Of a stretch of 34,450 bases of DNA, positions 15,814-21,954 are shown in pieces. This DNA is from an uncultured Eubacteriales bacterium (lineage in GTDB: Bacteria > Bacillota > Clostridia > Oscillospirales > Oscillospiraceae). Under the pieces are notes generated by a model. That model saw only the letters and a program-made list of their open reading frames with translations, was not told the DNA's origin and ran no database searches. Within the stretch, counting starts at the first letter, position 1; each line of letters starts with the position of its first letter. A program made the position numbers and the translations under genes. The stretch spans positions 1 through 34,450 of the forward strand of contig URAL01000016.1 in assembly GCA_900545805.1 (NCBI GenBank). The letters are read 5' to 3'.

Positions 15814-16391
15814 TAATCCTTTTTCTCCGTAGCAATCAAAATCTTATATCCCTCGTTTTTGACGCGCACATCGCGCTTTTCCCTTAAAAGCCTGTATGCG
15901 ATATACACATCGCCTGCGGCGCCGGCGAGGATGACCGCGAATACCACATAGCACTGCCAGAACAGCTTATCGGGCAGAACGAGCATTAAAACTATCATCA
16001 GAAGGCACTCGGCAGCAGCCGGTGCGAGGCTCATGATGATGTAGCCGCGCTTATCCAGCCAGCATTTGTATTCTATCCTTGCGCTCATCCTGTCACGCAC
16101 GACGCGCGCGGGCTTGGAGGTCACCATGCCGAGGACGAAGCACTTTAAATATTCCTGCCCGGCAAGGAGTACGGCAATAGCGAGCATGATGAGGATAAAT
16201 CTTCCCAGCAGCGCAAAAAAGCCCGACGCATCGAACAGTAGGCTTATGTTTTTCATAAGGCAGCCGAGCACAATGATAGCGGCAGCGGCAATACCCGCCG
16301 CGGCATAAAGCTCTGTCCTGAGCCTTTTGTCGCTGTCGAGGTCGACGTTTTCCGTCTCAAAGCCCGCGGGCAGCTTGTTTTCATACGTCAT
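15813..16391 (-). CDS. DUF3267-like membrane protein lacking the HExxH zinc motif
   Basis: This 192-residue protein has about four hydrophobic segments (near residues 35-50, 57-80, 117-135 and 140-160) and ends in a charged tail. The layout, with a GDVYIAYRLLR segment before the tail, resembles DUF3267 putative zincins. Those proteins carry HExxH in the second helix; here the equivalent stretch reads GQEYLKCF, so the first and last His are Gln and Lys and protease activity is unlikely. The family match is by eye and moderate. The ATG at 16391 is chosen because it lies 4 bp after the regulator stop; a longer in-frame extension overlaps the regulator gene and has no ribosome site. Confidence 0.75.
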   Translation of the reverse strand: MTYENKLPAGFETENVDLDSDKRLRTELYAAAGIAAAAIIVLGCLMKNISLLFDASGFFALLGRFILIMLAIAVLLAGQEYLKCFVLGMVTSKPARVVRDRMSARIEYKCWLDKRGYIIMSLAPAAAECLLMIVLMLVLPDKLFWQCYVVFAVILAGAAGDVYIAYRLLREKRDVRVKNEGYKILIATEKKD

Positions 16392-16395
16392 AGCG

Positions 16396-17139
16396 TCACC
16401 GCATTTCCGGGAGAGGAATGCTCTTATCAAGCAGCACCTTGCCAAAGCACATGAGCGTTATCCCGGAGCTTGCCAAGACGGTTACATCGGCGTCGCTTCT
16501 GTCGCGGTTTGCCGAGAACAGGTAGACGTTGCCGCTGTAATCCTGGCAATACTGCTTGCACTTCATGTCTCCGTCTACGAAAAACAGCCCGACGTCGCCG
16601 TCGTGGATGATGGCTCCGCGCTTGCACAGGGCAACATCCCCGTCGTGTATATACGGCTCCATGCTGTCGCCGTCTATACGCACGGCAAAGTCGGCCTCAC
16701 TGTTTTTATCGACTGTGTAGTCCTCGTAATCGTCGCCGAGGGCAGGAGACGCATATCCGGCGGCCGCCGGAGTGAGGTAAAGAGGTATGATCCTGCTCTC
16801 CTTCGGCTGCTGCGCCGAGGCTTCCTCACGGTGCCTGAGCTCATGGTCGATGACCATATCGACGAGCTCCTTTCCGCTGTCGGACAGTCTCCTGTATTTC
16901 CCGATAAACTGCCACTCGCGCAGATCGGGCATCTTCGGCAGCACGGCGTCCTCGCACAGGCGCTCGACCGGAACGTCGAGCTGCTTGCATATATGCATCA
17001 TCATGTCGAAATCGACCTTCTGATTATCGCGCTTTACCATGCTGTAAAGCGTCTGTGCGGAAACATTCAGCCTTCGGGCAAGCTCGCTTATGCTTATTCC
17101 CTGCTCCTGAAGTATCTCCTTGAGCATCGAGCCTCTCAA
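16396..17139 (-). CDS. LexA/CI-like regulator: HTH_3 plus S24 self-cleaving domain
   Basis: This 247-residue protein has an Xre-type helix-turn-helix at about residues 8-60 (ISELARRLNVSAQTLYSMVKR) and a C-terminal S24 peptidase domain. The cleavage bond appears as Ala127-Gly128 in TPAAAGYAS, the nucleophile as Ser159 in GDSMEPY, and the general base as Lys195 in CKQY, 36 residues later as in LexA. It should therefore be able to cleave itself, for instance on RecA-ssDNA filaments. The start is taken as TTG at 17139, 8 bp after AGGAGG; ATG at 17127 is an alternative with poor spacing. It heads an operon with DUF3267-like, M20 and TIM-barrel genes, and its promoter contains a long inverted repeat, probably its own operator. 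Confidence 0.88.
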   Translation of the reverse strand: MRGSMLKEILQEQGISISELARRLNVSAQTLYSMVKRDNQKVDFDMMMHICKQLDVPVERLCEDAVLPKMPDLREWQFIGKYRRLSDSGKELVDMVIDHELRHREEASAQQPKESRIIPLYLTPAAAGYASPALGDDYEDYTVDKNSEADFAVRIDGDSMEPYIHDGDVALCKRGAIIHDGDVGLFFVDGDMKCKQYCQDYSGNVYLFSANRDRSDADVTVLASSGITLMCFGKVLLDKSIPLPEMR

Positions 17140-17157
17140 GCGGCACACCTCCTACTT

Positions 17158-17193
17158 TAATCTTTATTATAGCATAACATCCAATAAAGATTA
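17158..17193. promoter_or_regulatory. 11-bp perfect inverted repeat, likely operator of the S24 regulator
   Basis: TAATCTTTATT (17158-17168) and its exact reverse complement AATAAAGATTA (17183-17193) are separated by 14 bp. The right arm ends directly against the -35 of the regulator promoter, the -10 lies in the spacer, and the left arm lies around the transcription start. Binding would block RNA polymerase. The site does not match the Bacillus-type LexA box CGAACN4GTTCG. Confidence 0.65.
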
Positions 17194-17199
17194 TGTCAA
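17171..17199 (-). promoter_or_regulatory. Sigma-A promoter of the S24 regulator operon
   Basis: On the minus strand TTGACA (17199-17194) and TATGCT (17176-17171) are 17 bp apart, about 30 bp upstream of the TTG start codon. Confidence 0.75.
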
Positions 17200-17237
17200 G
17201 GAATAAGGTATTTTATTATAATTATGTGTATGCGGAT

Positions 17238-17266
17238 TTGACAGCAGGCGCATAATTGCGTATCAT
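17238..17266 (+). promoter_or_regulatory. Sigma-A promoter of the P-type ATPase gene
   Basis: TTGACA (17238-17243) and TATCAT (17261-17266) are 17 bp apart, about 36 bp before the ATG. It is divergent from, and about 40 bp away from, the S24 regulator promoter, so the regulator might also influence it. Confidence 0.75.
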
Positions 17267-17301
17267 TTTATATACTGACATTTCATCTTGGAGGCCACGC
17301 A

Positions 17302-19188
17302 ATGAAGCATAAGGATATTCACCGGCGCGGCAAAGCGCGTATAGAGCTTGAGCGTGAGCTGCTGCCGCTTATCATAGCTCTTGCGCTGTTTATCGCTGCC
17401 TCGGCGGTCAGCGCGGCATACGTTAATCTTCCGAATTGGCTGACGGTCGTTATGGGCGTCGTTCCGCCCGTCGCGGCGTCATTTGCTCCGCTGCGCAAGG
17501 CTGTCGAAAAGCTTATCGGCGGCAAGGTTCTGTCATATGACCTGCTCATCGTGCTCGCCTGCATCGGGACAGGCTGCATGCGCAACTTCACCGAGGCGTT
17601 TTTCGTTCTCGTCGCCTTCGACCTCGGCAGCTGCTTTGAGCTCATTTTCGCTGAAAAAAACCGCAAGCGCACGCCGTATCTGGCCTATCTTCGTCCCGAA
17701 TACGTCGCCGTCGAGCTGGACGGCAAAATGAATATGGTTGATCCGAGCCGCATCCGCCCCGGAACAGTAATGACCGTCGGCAAAAACGAGATTATTCCTC
17801 TTGACGGCATAATCGTCGACGGCAGCAGCTCAATTGATGCCTCGGCCTACACCGGTGAGCGCGAGAGCATTGATGTCGGTGTCGGCAATGAGGTCGTCTC
17901 AGGCTGCGTAAACCGCGGCTCACAGCTGAAAATACGCGTCACGGGGCTGTACAGCAGCTCGACGCTCATGCGCACGGCCGAGCTCGTCGAGAACGCACCG
18001 AGGAGCGTTTCAAAGCGCGAAAAGCGCTTCGCGCACGTGTCGCGGCTTTTTACGCCTGTCATTATCGTCCTCGCCGCAGTGCTGGCAGTTGTGCCCTCAA
18101 TCATCACCGGAGACTGGCTCGACTGGACACACAGAGCGCTCATCTTCCTCGCCTCAGCCTCTTTCGCCGCGCCGCTCACGGCATCCTCGATGGCGTATTT
18201 CGCGGGGCTTAGCAGCGCCGTAGGGCACGGCATAGTCATCCGCGGCAAAAACGAGCTTGAGCGGCTCGCCTCATCGGCAACTGTCGTTATGGACAAGACC
18301 GGCACGGTAACAGAGGGCAGCTTTTCCGTCACGGGCGTTGAGCCCAAGGGCATAAGCAGCGCAGACCTCATCGCGCTCGCAGCGGCGGCAGAGAGCTACT
18401 CAAATCACCCGATCGCTCTGTCGCTGCGCAGAGCAAGTGCGACGCATATAGATCCTTCGCACATCACGAATGCGCGTGAGCTTGCCGGACGCGGCGTTGA
18501 GGCCGACGTCTACGGCCGCAGGGTGCTGGTCGGAAACACGGCGCTTATGAATACAAACGGTATAAAGTGCGACCGCACCGACAGGCATCTGTCCGTCGTG
18601 CATGTCGCGGCCGGCGGGATATACTACGGCTATATAATCATCGACGACAGGGTCAAGGACGGCGCCAAGGACGCCGTGCGCGAGCTGTACGACGCCGGCA
18701 TAGAAAAGGCGGTGCTCCTGACGGGCGACACCGACCGCGTCGGAAAAGCCGTAGGGCGGGCGCTCGGCGTGTCGGACGTTATGACGGAGCTTATGCCGGA
18801 GGACAAGGTCGTCGCCGTCAGCGAGCTTCTGCGCGAAAAGCATACCGGCAAGCTCGCGTTCGTGGGCGATGCGCTCAGCGACGCGGCGGTGCTCAGACGG
18901 GCGGACGTCGGCGTTGCGATGGGTGCGCTCAACGCCGAGGCTGTCGCGTCGAGATCCGGCATACTCATCATGGGTGACGATATCCGCAAGCTGCCGCTGG
19001 CCATGCGCATATGCAAGGCGGCAAGCAGAACGGTACGGCTGGGCTTTTTGCTCGCGCTGCTTGTCAAGCTCGCAGTTTTGCTGCTTGCCGCGTTCGGCAG
19101 CATCGGCATGATCGCCGCCGTGTGCGCGGACACTCTCGTTTTCATGCTGGCAGTCTTTGCCGCATTCAGAATTTATAAGGTAAGCTGA
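17302..19188 (+). CDS. P1B-like P-type ATPase without the Cys-Pro-x metal motif
   Basis: This 628-residue protein has the P-type ATPase core: actuator loop AYTGERES, phosphorylation motif DKTGT with Asp331, nucleotide-domain SNHPIAL and hinge VGDALSDA with Asp523. Size and helix layout fit P1B heavy-metal pumps. There is no N-terminal metal-binding domain. The transmembrane motif that is CPC, SPC or similar in metal pumps reads FAAPLTAS at residues 288-295, so no Cys ligand remains, although the Asp of the last helix pair (ADTLVF) is kept. The hinge also departs from GDGxNDxP. The pump is probably active in ATP turnover, but its cargo cannot be assumed to be Zn, Cd or Cu. A GGAGG ribosome site precedes the ATG, and the HAD gene follows after 6 bp. 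Confidence 0.9.
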   Translation: MKHKDIHRRGKARIELERELLPLIIALALFIAASAVSAAYVNLPNWLTVVMGVVPPVAASFAPLRKAVEKLIGGKVLSYDLLIVLACIGTGCMRNFTEAFFVLVAFDLGSCFELIFAEKNRKRTPYLAYLRPEYVAVELDGKMNMVDPSRIRPGTVMTVGKNEIIPLDGIIVDGSSSIDASAYTGERESIDVGVGNEVVSGCVNRGSQLKIRVTGLYSSSTLMRTAELVENAPRSVSKREKRFAHVSRLFTPVIIVLAAVLAVVPSIITGDWLDWTHRALIFLASASFAAPLTASSMAYFAGLSSAVGHGIVIRGKNELERLASSATVVMDKTGTVTEGSFSVTGVEPKGISSADLIALAAAAESYSNHPIALSLRRASATHIDPSHITNARELAGRGVEADVYGRRVLVGNTALMNTNGIKCDRTDRHLSVVHVAAGGIYYGYIIIDDRVKDGAKDAVRELYDAGIEKAVLLTGDTDRVGKAVGRALGVSDVMTELMPEDKVVAVSELLREKHTGKLAFVGDALSDAAVLRRADVGVAMGALNAEAVASRSGILIMGDDIRKLPLAMRICKAASRTVRLGFLLALLVKLAVLLLAAFGSIGMIAAVCADTLVFMLAVFAAFRIYKVS

Positions 19189-19194
19189 GGCTAT

Positions 19195-19767
19195 ATGAAT
19201 ACATACGATTTTGACAAGACCATATTCTATCCCGACTCCTCGATGACCTTCGTGCTGTGGTACATGCGCCGGCATCCGCTGGCGTTTCTGCTGTGGGCGC
19301 CGAGAATGGCCGTTATCGTGCCGCTGTATCTTTTAAGGCTCATCCCGAAGGAGACGCTCAAGGAGCATATATTCAGCTTCGTGCGCCGCATCGACGATAT
19401 CGACGCGGTCTTAAAGGTCTACTGGGACGAGCACGAGAGCCGGATAGCCCCGTGGTACCTCGCGCAGCACAGCAGGGACGATATCGTGATCTCCGCATCG
19501 CCGGAGTTTGTCGTAAAGCCCATGACCGACAGGCTGGGTATAGAGCTCATCGCCTCGCCCATGGATAAGCACACCGCGAAAATGCACGGCAAAAACTGCT
19601 TCGGTGAGGAAAAAGTGCGCAGGTTTTACGAGGCGCACCCAGGCGCCGTGACCGAGGCGTTTTACTCCGACTCTCTGTCCGACGCGCCGATGGCACGCAT
19701 CGCTCAGAGGGCCTATCTCATCATCGATAAGGGGCAGACCCCCGTTCCCTGGCCGGAAGAAAAATAA
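19195..19767 (+). CDS. HAD superfamily phosphatase, subfamily IB (phosphoserine phosphatase-like)
   Basis: This 190-residue protein shows all four HAD motifs: YDFDKTI at residues 4-10 with Asp5 nucleophile and Asp7 acid, ISASPE, the Lys near GKNCFGEEK, and YSDSLSDAPM. An insert with hydrophobic helices (MAVIVPLYLLRLI) forms the cap, as in subfamily IB proteins. It should be a cytoplasmic phosphatase for a small phosphorylated metabolite; the substrate is unknown. It starts 6 bp after the ATPase stop, with TGAGG as ribosome site, so the two form one transcript. A functional link to the ATPase is possible but not shown. Confidence 0.88.
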   Translation: MNTYDFDKTIFYPDSSMTFVLWYMRRHPLAFLLWAPRMAVIVPLYLLRLIPKETLKEHIFSFVRRIDDIDAVLKVYWDEHESRIAPWYLAQHSRDDIVISASPEFVVKPMTDRLGIELIASPMDKHTAKMHGKNCFGEEKVRRFYEAHPGAVTEAFYSDSLSDAPMARIAQRAYLIIDKGQTPVPWPEEK

Positions 19768-19801
19768 AGCGTCCGCCTTGACATTAAACAAGGCAGACGC
19801 T
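19768..19801 (+). terminator. Hairpin directly after the HAD gene, without T tract
   Basis: AGCGTC-c-GCCTTG pairs with CAAGGC-a-GACGCT around an 8-nt loop right behind the stop codon. No run of T follows, so it may be a transcript-end stabiliser and the true terminator may be the next hairpin at 19872. Confidence 0.5.
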
Positions 19802-19871
19802 GTAATAGACATGTAAAAGGGCGCTGCGGCAAGCGCTTATCTCAGTATGTGATCGTAATTAAGCGAACCTG

Positions 19872-19901
19872 AAAACCGTCACTTGGCGAGTGGCGGTTTT
19901 T
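19872..19901 (+). terminator. Intrinsic terminator downstream of the HAD gene
   Basis: AAAACCGTCACT (19872-19883) pairs with AGTGGCGGTTTT (19889-19900), with one G-T pair, around a 5-nt loop. The stem runs into a T stretch. The stretch 19768-19957 holds only hairpins and no gene. Confidence 0.75.
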
Positions 19902-19923
19902 GCTTTTCAGTGACAGCGTTAAA

Positions 19924-19959
19924 CCCCCTGTGCAGTTTTCTGCACAGGGGGCGTTTTTT
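19924..19959 (+). terminator. Strong terminator at the left end of the small-gene island
   Basis: CCCCCTGTGCAG (19924-19935) and CTGCACAGGGGG (19940-19951) form a perfect 12-bp stem with a TTTT loop. CG and TTTTTT follow on the plus strand, which fits a plus-strand terminator. On the minus strand it lies just after the 51-residue gene but is followed only by TTT. Its core matches the hairpin at 20420. Confidence 0.85.
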
Positions 19960-20113
19960 ATTTGCTTTCTTCTCCGCTTTCCACGAAAATCCGCTCTGCT
20001 TCTTTCTGCGCGCCTTGAAGCGTCTGCAATGCGTCATCGCTTCGCCCTTCTTTTAAGGCATTGACGGCATCCGTCATACGGTTAAACATCATAAAATACA
20101 GCTTTTTATACAT
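19958..20113 (-). CDS. Small conserved-type protein of unknown function, 51 residues
   Basis: The reading frame begins MYKKLYFMMFNRMTDAVNAL, then KEGRSDDALQTLQGAQKEAE, and ends in an acidic tail. It looks like one or two amphipathic helices. GGAGG lies 7 bp before the ATG, and a strong promoter (TTGACA, 17 bp, TATTAT) sits upstream, so it is very likely real despite its size. Codon use differs from the neighbours (five GAA to one GAG for Glu, plus TTA and CAA codons), suggesting acquired DNA. Proteins beginning YKKLY with this pattern are, from memory, common beside phage or integrative elements in Clostridia; no function is known to me. It is divergent from the RHH gene. Confidence 0.8.
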   Translation of the reverse strand: MYKKLYFMMFNRMTDAVNALKEGRSDDALQTLQGAQKEAERIFVESGEESK

Positions 20114-20135
20114 GATTGCTCCTCCGTTTACTGCG

Positions 20136-20170
20136 TCATTTATGAGTCATAATTGATTTATAAATGAGTC
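20136..20170. promoter_or_regulatory. Operator-like repeats between the 51-residue gene and the RHH gene
   Basis: ATGAGTC occurs twice in the same direction (20142-20148 and 20164-20170), 22 bp or about two helical turns apart. The first copy overlaps the left arm, and the second the right arm, of an inverted repeat TCATTTAT/ATAAATGA (20136-20143, 20160-20167). Ribbon-helix-helix repressors bind such tandem sites, so the neighbouring RHH protein is the likely ligand. The sites lie just downstream of the promoter of the 51-residue gene. Confidence 0.5.
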
Positions 20171-20173
20171 GAA

Positions 20174-20204
20174 TTTACACATAATAATAGAATGCAGATA
20201 TAAT
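20174..20204 (+). promoter_or_regulatory. Candidate promoter of the RHH gene
   Basis: A perfect TATAAT at 20199-20204 lies 31 bp before the ATG. The best -35 is TTTACA at 20174-20179 with a long 19-bp spacer. It lies face to face with the stronger minus-strand promoter, so the two probably interfere. Confidence 0.45.
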
Positions 20205-20212
20205 TTTGTCAA
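20184..20212 (-). promoter_or_regulatory. Sigma-A promoter of the 51-residue gene
   Basis: On the minus strand TTGACA (20212-20207) and TATTAT (20189-20184) are 17 bp apart. It overlaps the candidate promoter of the RHH gene on the other strand. Confidence 0.75.
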
Positions 20213-20235
20213 CAACATAATCGGAGGATTTTCCA

Positions 20236-20406
20236 ATGCCGCTTGACGAAAAAGCCCGTTATACAATGAGAATAGATCGTGATCTGCTTGAGAAATTCGG
20301 CTATATAGCCGAATATGAGGGCAGAACGAAAAATCGCGAGCTTGAGCAGATGATAAAGCGCCGCGTTGCGGCATTTGAAAAGGAGTTCGGAGAAATCGAG
20401 CTCTGA
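20236..20406 (+). CDS. Arc-type ribbon-helix-helix DNA-binding protein, 56 residues
   Basis: The protein begins MPLDEKARYTMRIDRDLLEK, followed by FGYIAEYEGRTKNRELEQMI and a charged tail ending FGEIEL. RYTMRID is the DNA-contacting beta strand, and the two helices with GRTKNRE between them match the Arc/MetJ-type ribbon-helix-helix fold. GGAGG lies 8 bp before the ATG. Such small proteins act as dimeric repressors and often serve as antitoxins or phage/ICE regulators. The divergent 51-residue gene and the ATGAGTC repeats between them suggest it controls that gene and perhaps itself. A terminator follows directly. Confidence 0.85.
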   Translation: MPLDEKARYTMRIDRDLLEKFGYIAEYEGRTKNRELEQMIKRRVAAFEKEFGEIEL

Positions 20407-20419
20407 TATATACAAAAGC

Positions 20420-20455
20420 CGACCCCCTGTGCTTTGCGCACAGAGGGTCGTTTTT
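20420..20455 (+). terminator. Terminator after the RHH gene, also between convergent genes
   Basis: CGACCC-c-CTGTGC pairs with GCACAG-a-GGGTCG around TTTGC and is followed by TTTTT. One C/A mismatch interrupts the stem. It shares the CCCCCTGTGC/GCACAG core and trailing CGTTTTT with the terminator at 19924. It overlaps the last bases of the deacetylase stop codon. Confidence 0.85.
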
Positions 20456-21951
20456 CATACAGCAATATCGAGCATGCGGCATATCATGACCGCCGCCTGA
20501 GCGCGGGTCGCGCCGCTGTCCGGCAGGAGCAGGCCGCCGTCGCCGCCCTTTATTATGCCCAGCGCACATACGGCGTTTATCTCGTCTCTCATGCTCTCGG
20601 GCACCTTGCCCGCGTCGGGAAAGCCCGACAGCGCGTCGTCAAGCCCCGTGAGAGCTCTGCCGTTCAGGCTGAGATAACGGGCAAGCATGCAGCCGAGCTC
20701 GGCGCGGCTGACGTTTCTGTCCGGGCGGACCGTCCCGTCTCCGTAGCCCTTGACTATGCCGTTTTCATATGCCCAGGAAAGCGCGTCGCGGCTCCAGCTG
20801 CCGGCCTTGGGAGCGTCGGAAAACGGAAGCTCCCCGCCGGTTTCCGGTTCGCCGGACACTCGGTAAAGCACGGCCGCAAGCATCGCCCGAGTGAGGCTCG
20901 AGCTCGGTGCAAATACGTTTTTCGCAACGCCTCTGAATATGCCATCGGAAACGGCGCGGTCAACGTCGTTATAAAACCAGTCTCCGGGAAAGACGTCGGC
21001 AAACAGATTGCCGCGTGCAGAGAAGCAAAGGCGCGTTTCGGCAGAGCGCAGGCCGTTCCATTTGACGACCGTGAGCGCACGGATGGTGCTGCCGGCCGGA
21101 GCGGAAAACGGGCCTGTGTATTTCTTCGAATTCTTCGGAGTCGGCAGGCTTCCGTCAAGCGTGTAGTAAACGCTGCCGCGGCTGTCGCCCGAAATGCTTA
21201 TAAGGCCGTTCTCCGCGCTCACAACGGGCTGCGCGAGCGCCGGCGCGGTGCCGTTTTTGCCGGGGTAGGCGTTAAAATATATCTTGCCGTTTTCCAGGTT
21301 AATGCCGCGGCGCATGAACATTTCGCTGAGCGTAACGAACTTATAGCCGCGTGCCTGAAGCGTATCAATGGCGCGCAGAGCCGCAGTGACGGAGGTGGCG
21401 TGAGTATCGTGCAGCAGGGCAATCGAGCCGTCCCTGGCCTGCTTAATAAACTCGCGGTATACGGAGTCTGCGTTTCTCGTTTTCCAGTCGTATGTGTCCA
21501 TCGACCAGTAGAAGCAGGGCGTGTTCGAGGCCTTGAGCGTACGCTGGTTATAGTCGCCGTAGGGAGGGCGGAGCATGTAGCTGAAGTCCTGCCCGACGGC
21601 CTTGTCAAGTATCGCGTCGGTCCTTTGCAGCTGCTGCTTTATCTGCGCATCCGTCTTTTTCGTCATCTGCGGATGATCGTAGGTGTGGCTTGCTATCTCG
21701 TGGCCGTCCTCCCATGCGCGCTTTACAAGTCCCGGATTGCGCTCGGCCATCTGTCCGACGAGGAAAAAGGTGCAGTGAACGCCGCGGGCCTTGAGTCCGT
21801 CAAGGAGCCTTGCGGTATTCTGACCCGAGGGGCCGTCGTCAAAGGTCAGTGCGATGAGCTTGTCTCCGTCGGCATGCGCCGGTAAGGGCATAACGCCGGC
21901 AAGCATCAGGGCAGCCAGAAACGCCGCCGCAAGTTTTCTGAAGCTTTTCAT
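20455..21951 (-). CDS. Secreted polysaccharide deacetylase with C-terminal SLH domains
   Basis: This 498-residue protein has a signal peptide ending PAHA (about residue 26) and a NodB carbohydrate esterase 4 domain (about 30-220). The catalytic motifs are intact: TFDDGP, SHTYDHP (metal His pair), RPPYGDYN, DTYDWKTRN and LLHDTH. A small chitobiase C-terminal-like beta domain follows (YYTLDGSLPTPKN near 270), then three S-layer homology repeats from about residue 315 (DVFPGDWFYNDV, SWSRDALSWAYENGIVKGYG, MRDEINAVCALGIIKGG). It should remove acetyl groups from peptidoglycan or another surface glycan while held on the wall. It is the last gene of the surface operon, 3 bp after the DHHW gene stop, with a weak ribosome site. 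Confidence 0.93.
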   Translation of the reverse strand: MKSFRKLAAAFLAALMLAGVMPLPAHADGDKLIALTFDDGPSGQNTARLLDGLKARGVHCTFFLVGQMAERNPGLVKRAWEDGHEIASHTYDHPQMTKKTDAQIKQQLQRTDAILDKAVGQDFSYMLRPPYGDYNQRTLKASNTPCFYWSMDTYDWKTRNADSVYREFIKQARDGSIALLHDTHATSVTAALRAIDTLQARGYKFVTLSEMFMRRGINLENGKIYFNAYPGKNGTAPALAQPVVSAENGLISISGDSRGSVYYTLDGSLPTPKNSKKYTGPFSAPAGSTIRALTVVKWNGLRSAETRLCFSARGNLFADVFPGDWFYNDVDRAVSDGIFRGVAKNVFAPSSSLTRAMLAAVLYRVSGEPETGGELPFSDAPKAGSWSRDALSWAYENGIVKGYGDGTVRPDRNVSRAELGCMLARYLSLNGRALTGLDDALSGFPDAGKVPESMRDEINAVCALGIIKGGDGGLLLPDSGATRAQAAVMICRMLDIAV

Positions 21952-21954
21952 ATT

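Noticed and set aside
19768..19957. tRNA or small RNA gene between the HAD gene and the 51-residue gene
   Set aside because: No cloverleaf, anticodon arm or T-loop consensus found; the stretch is explained by hairpins.
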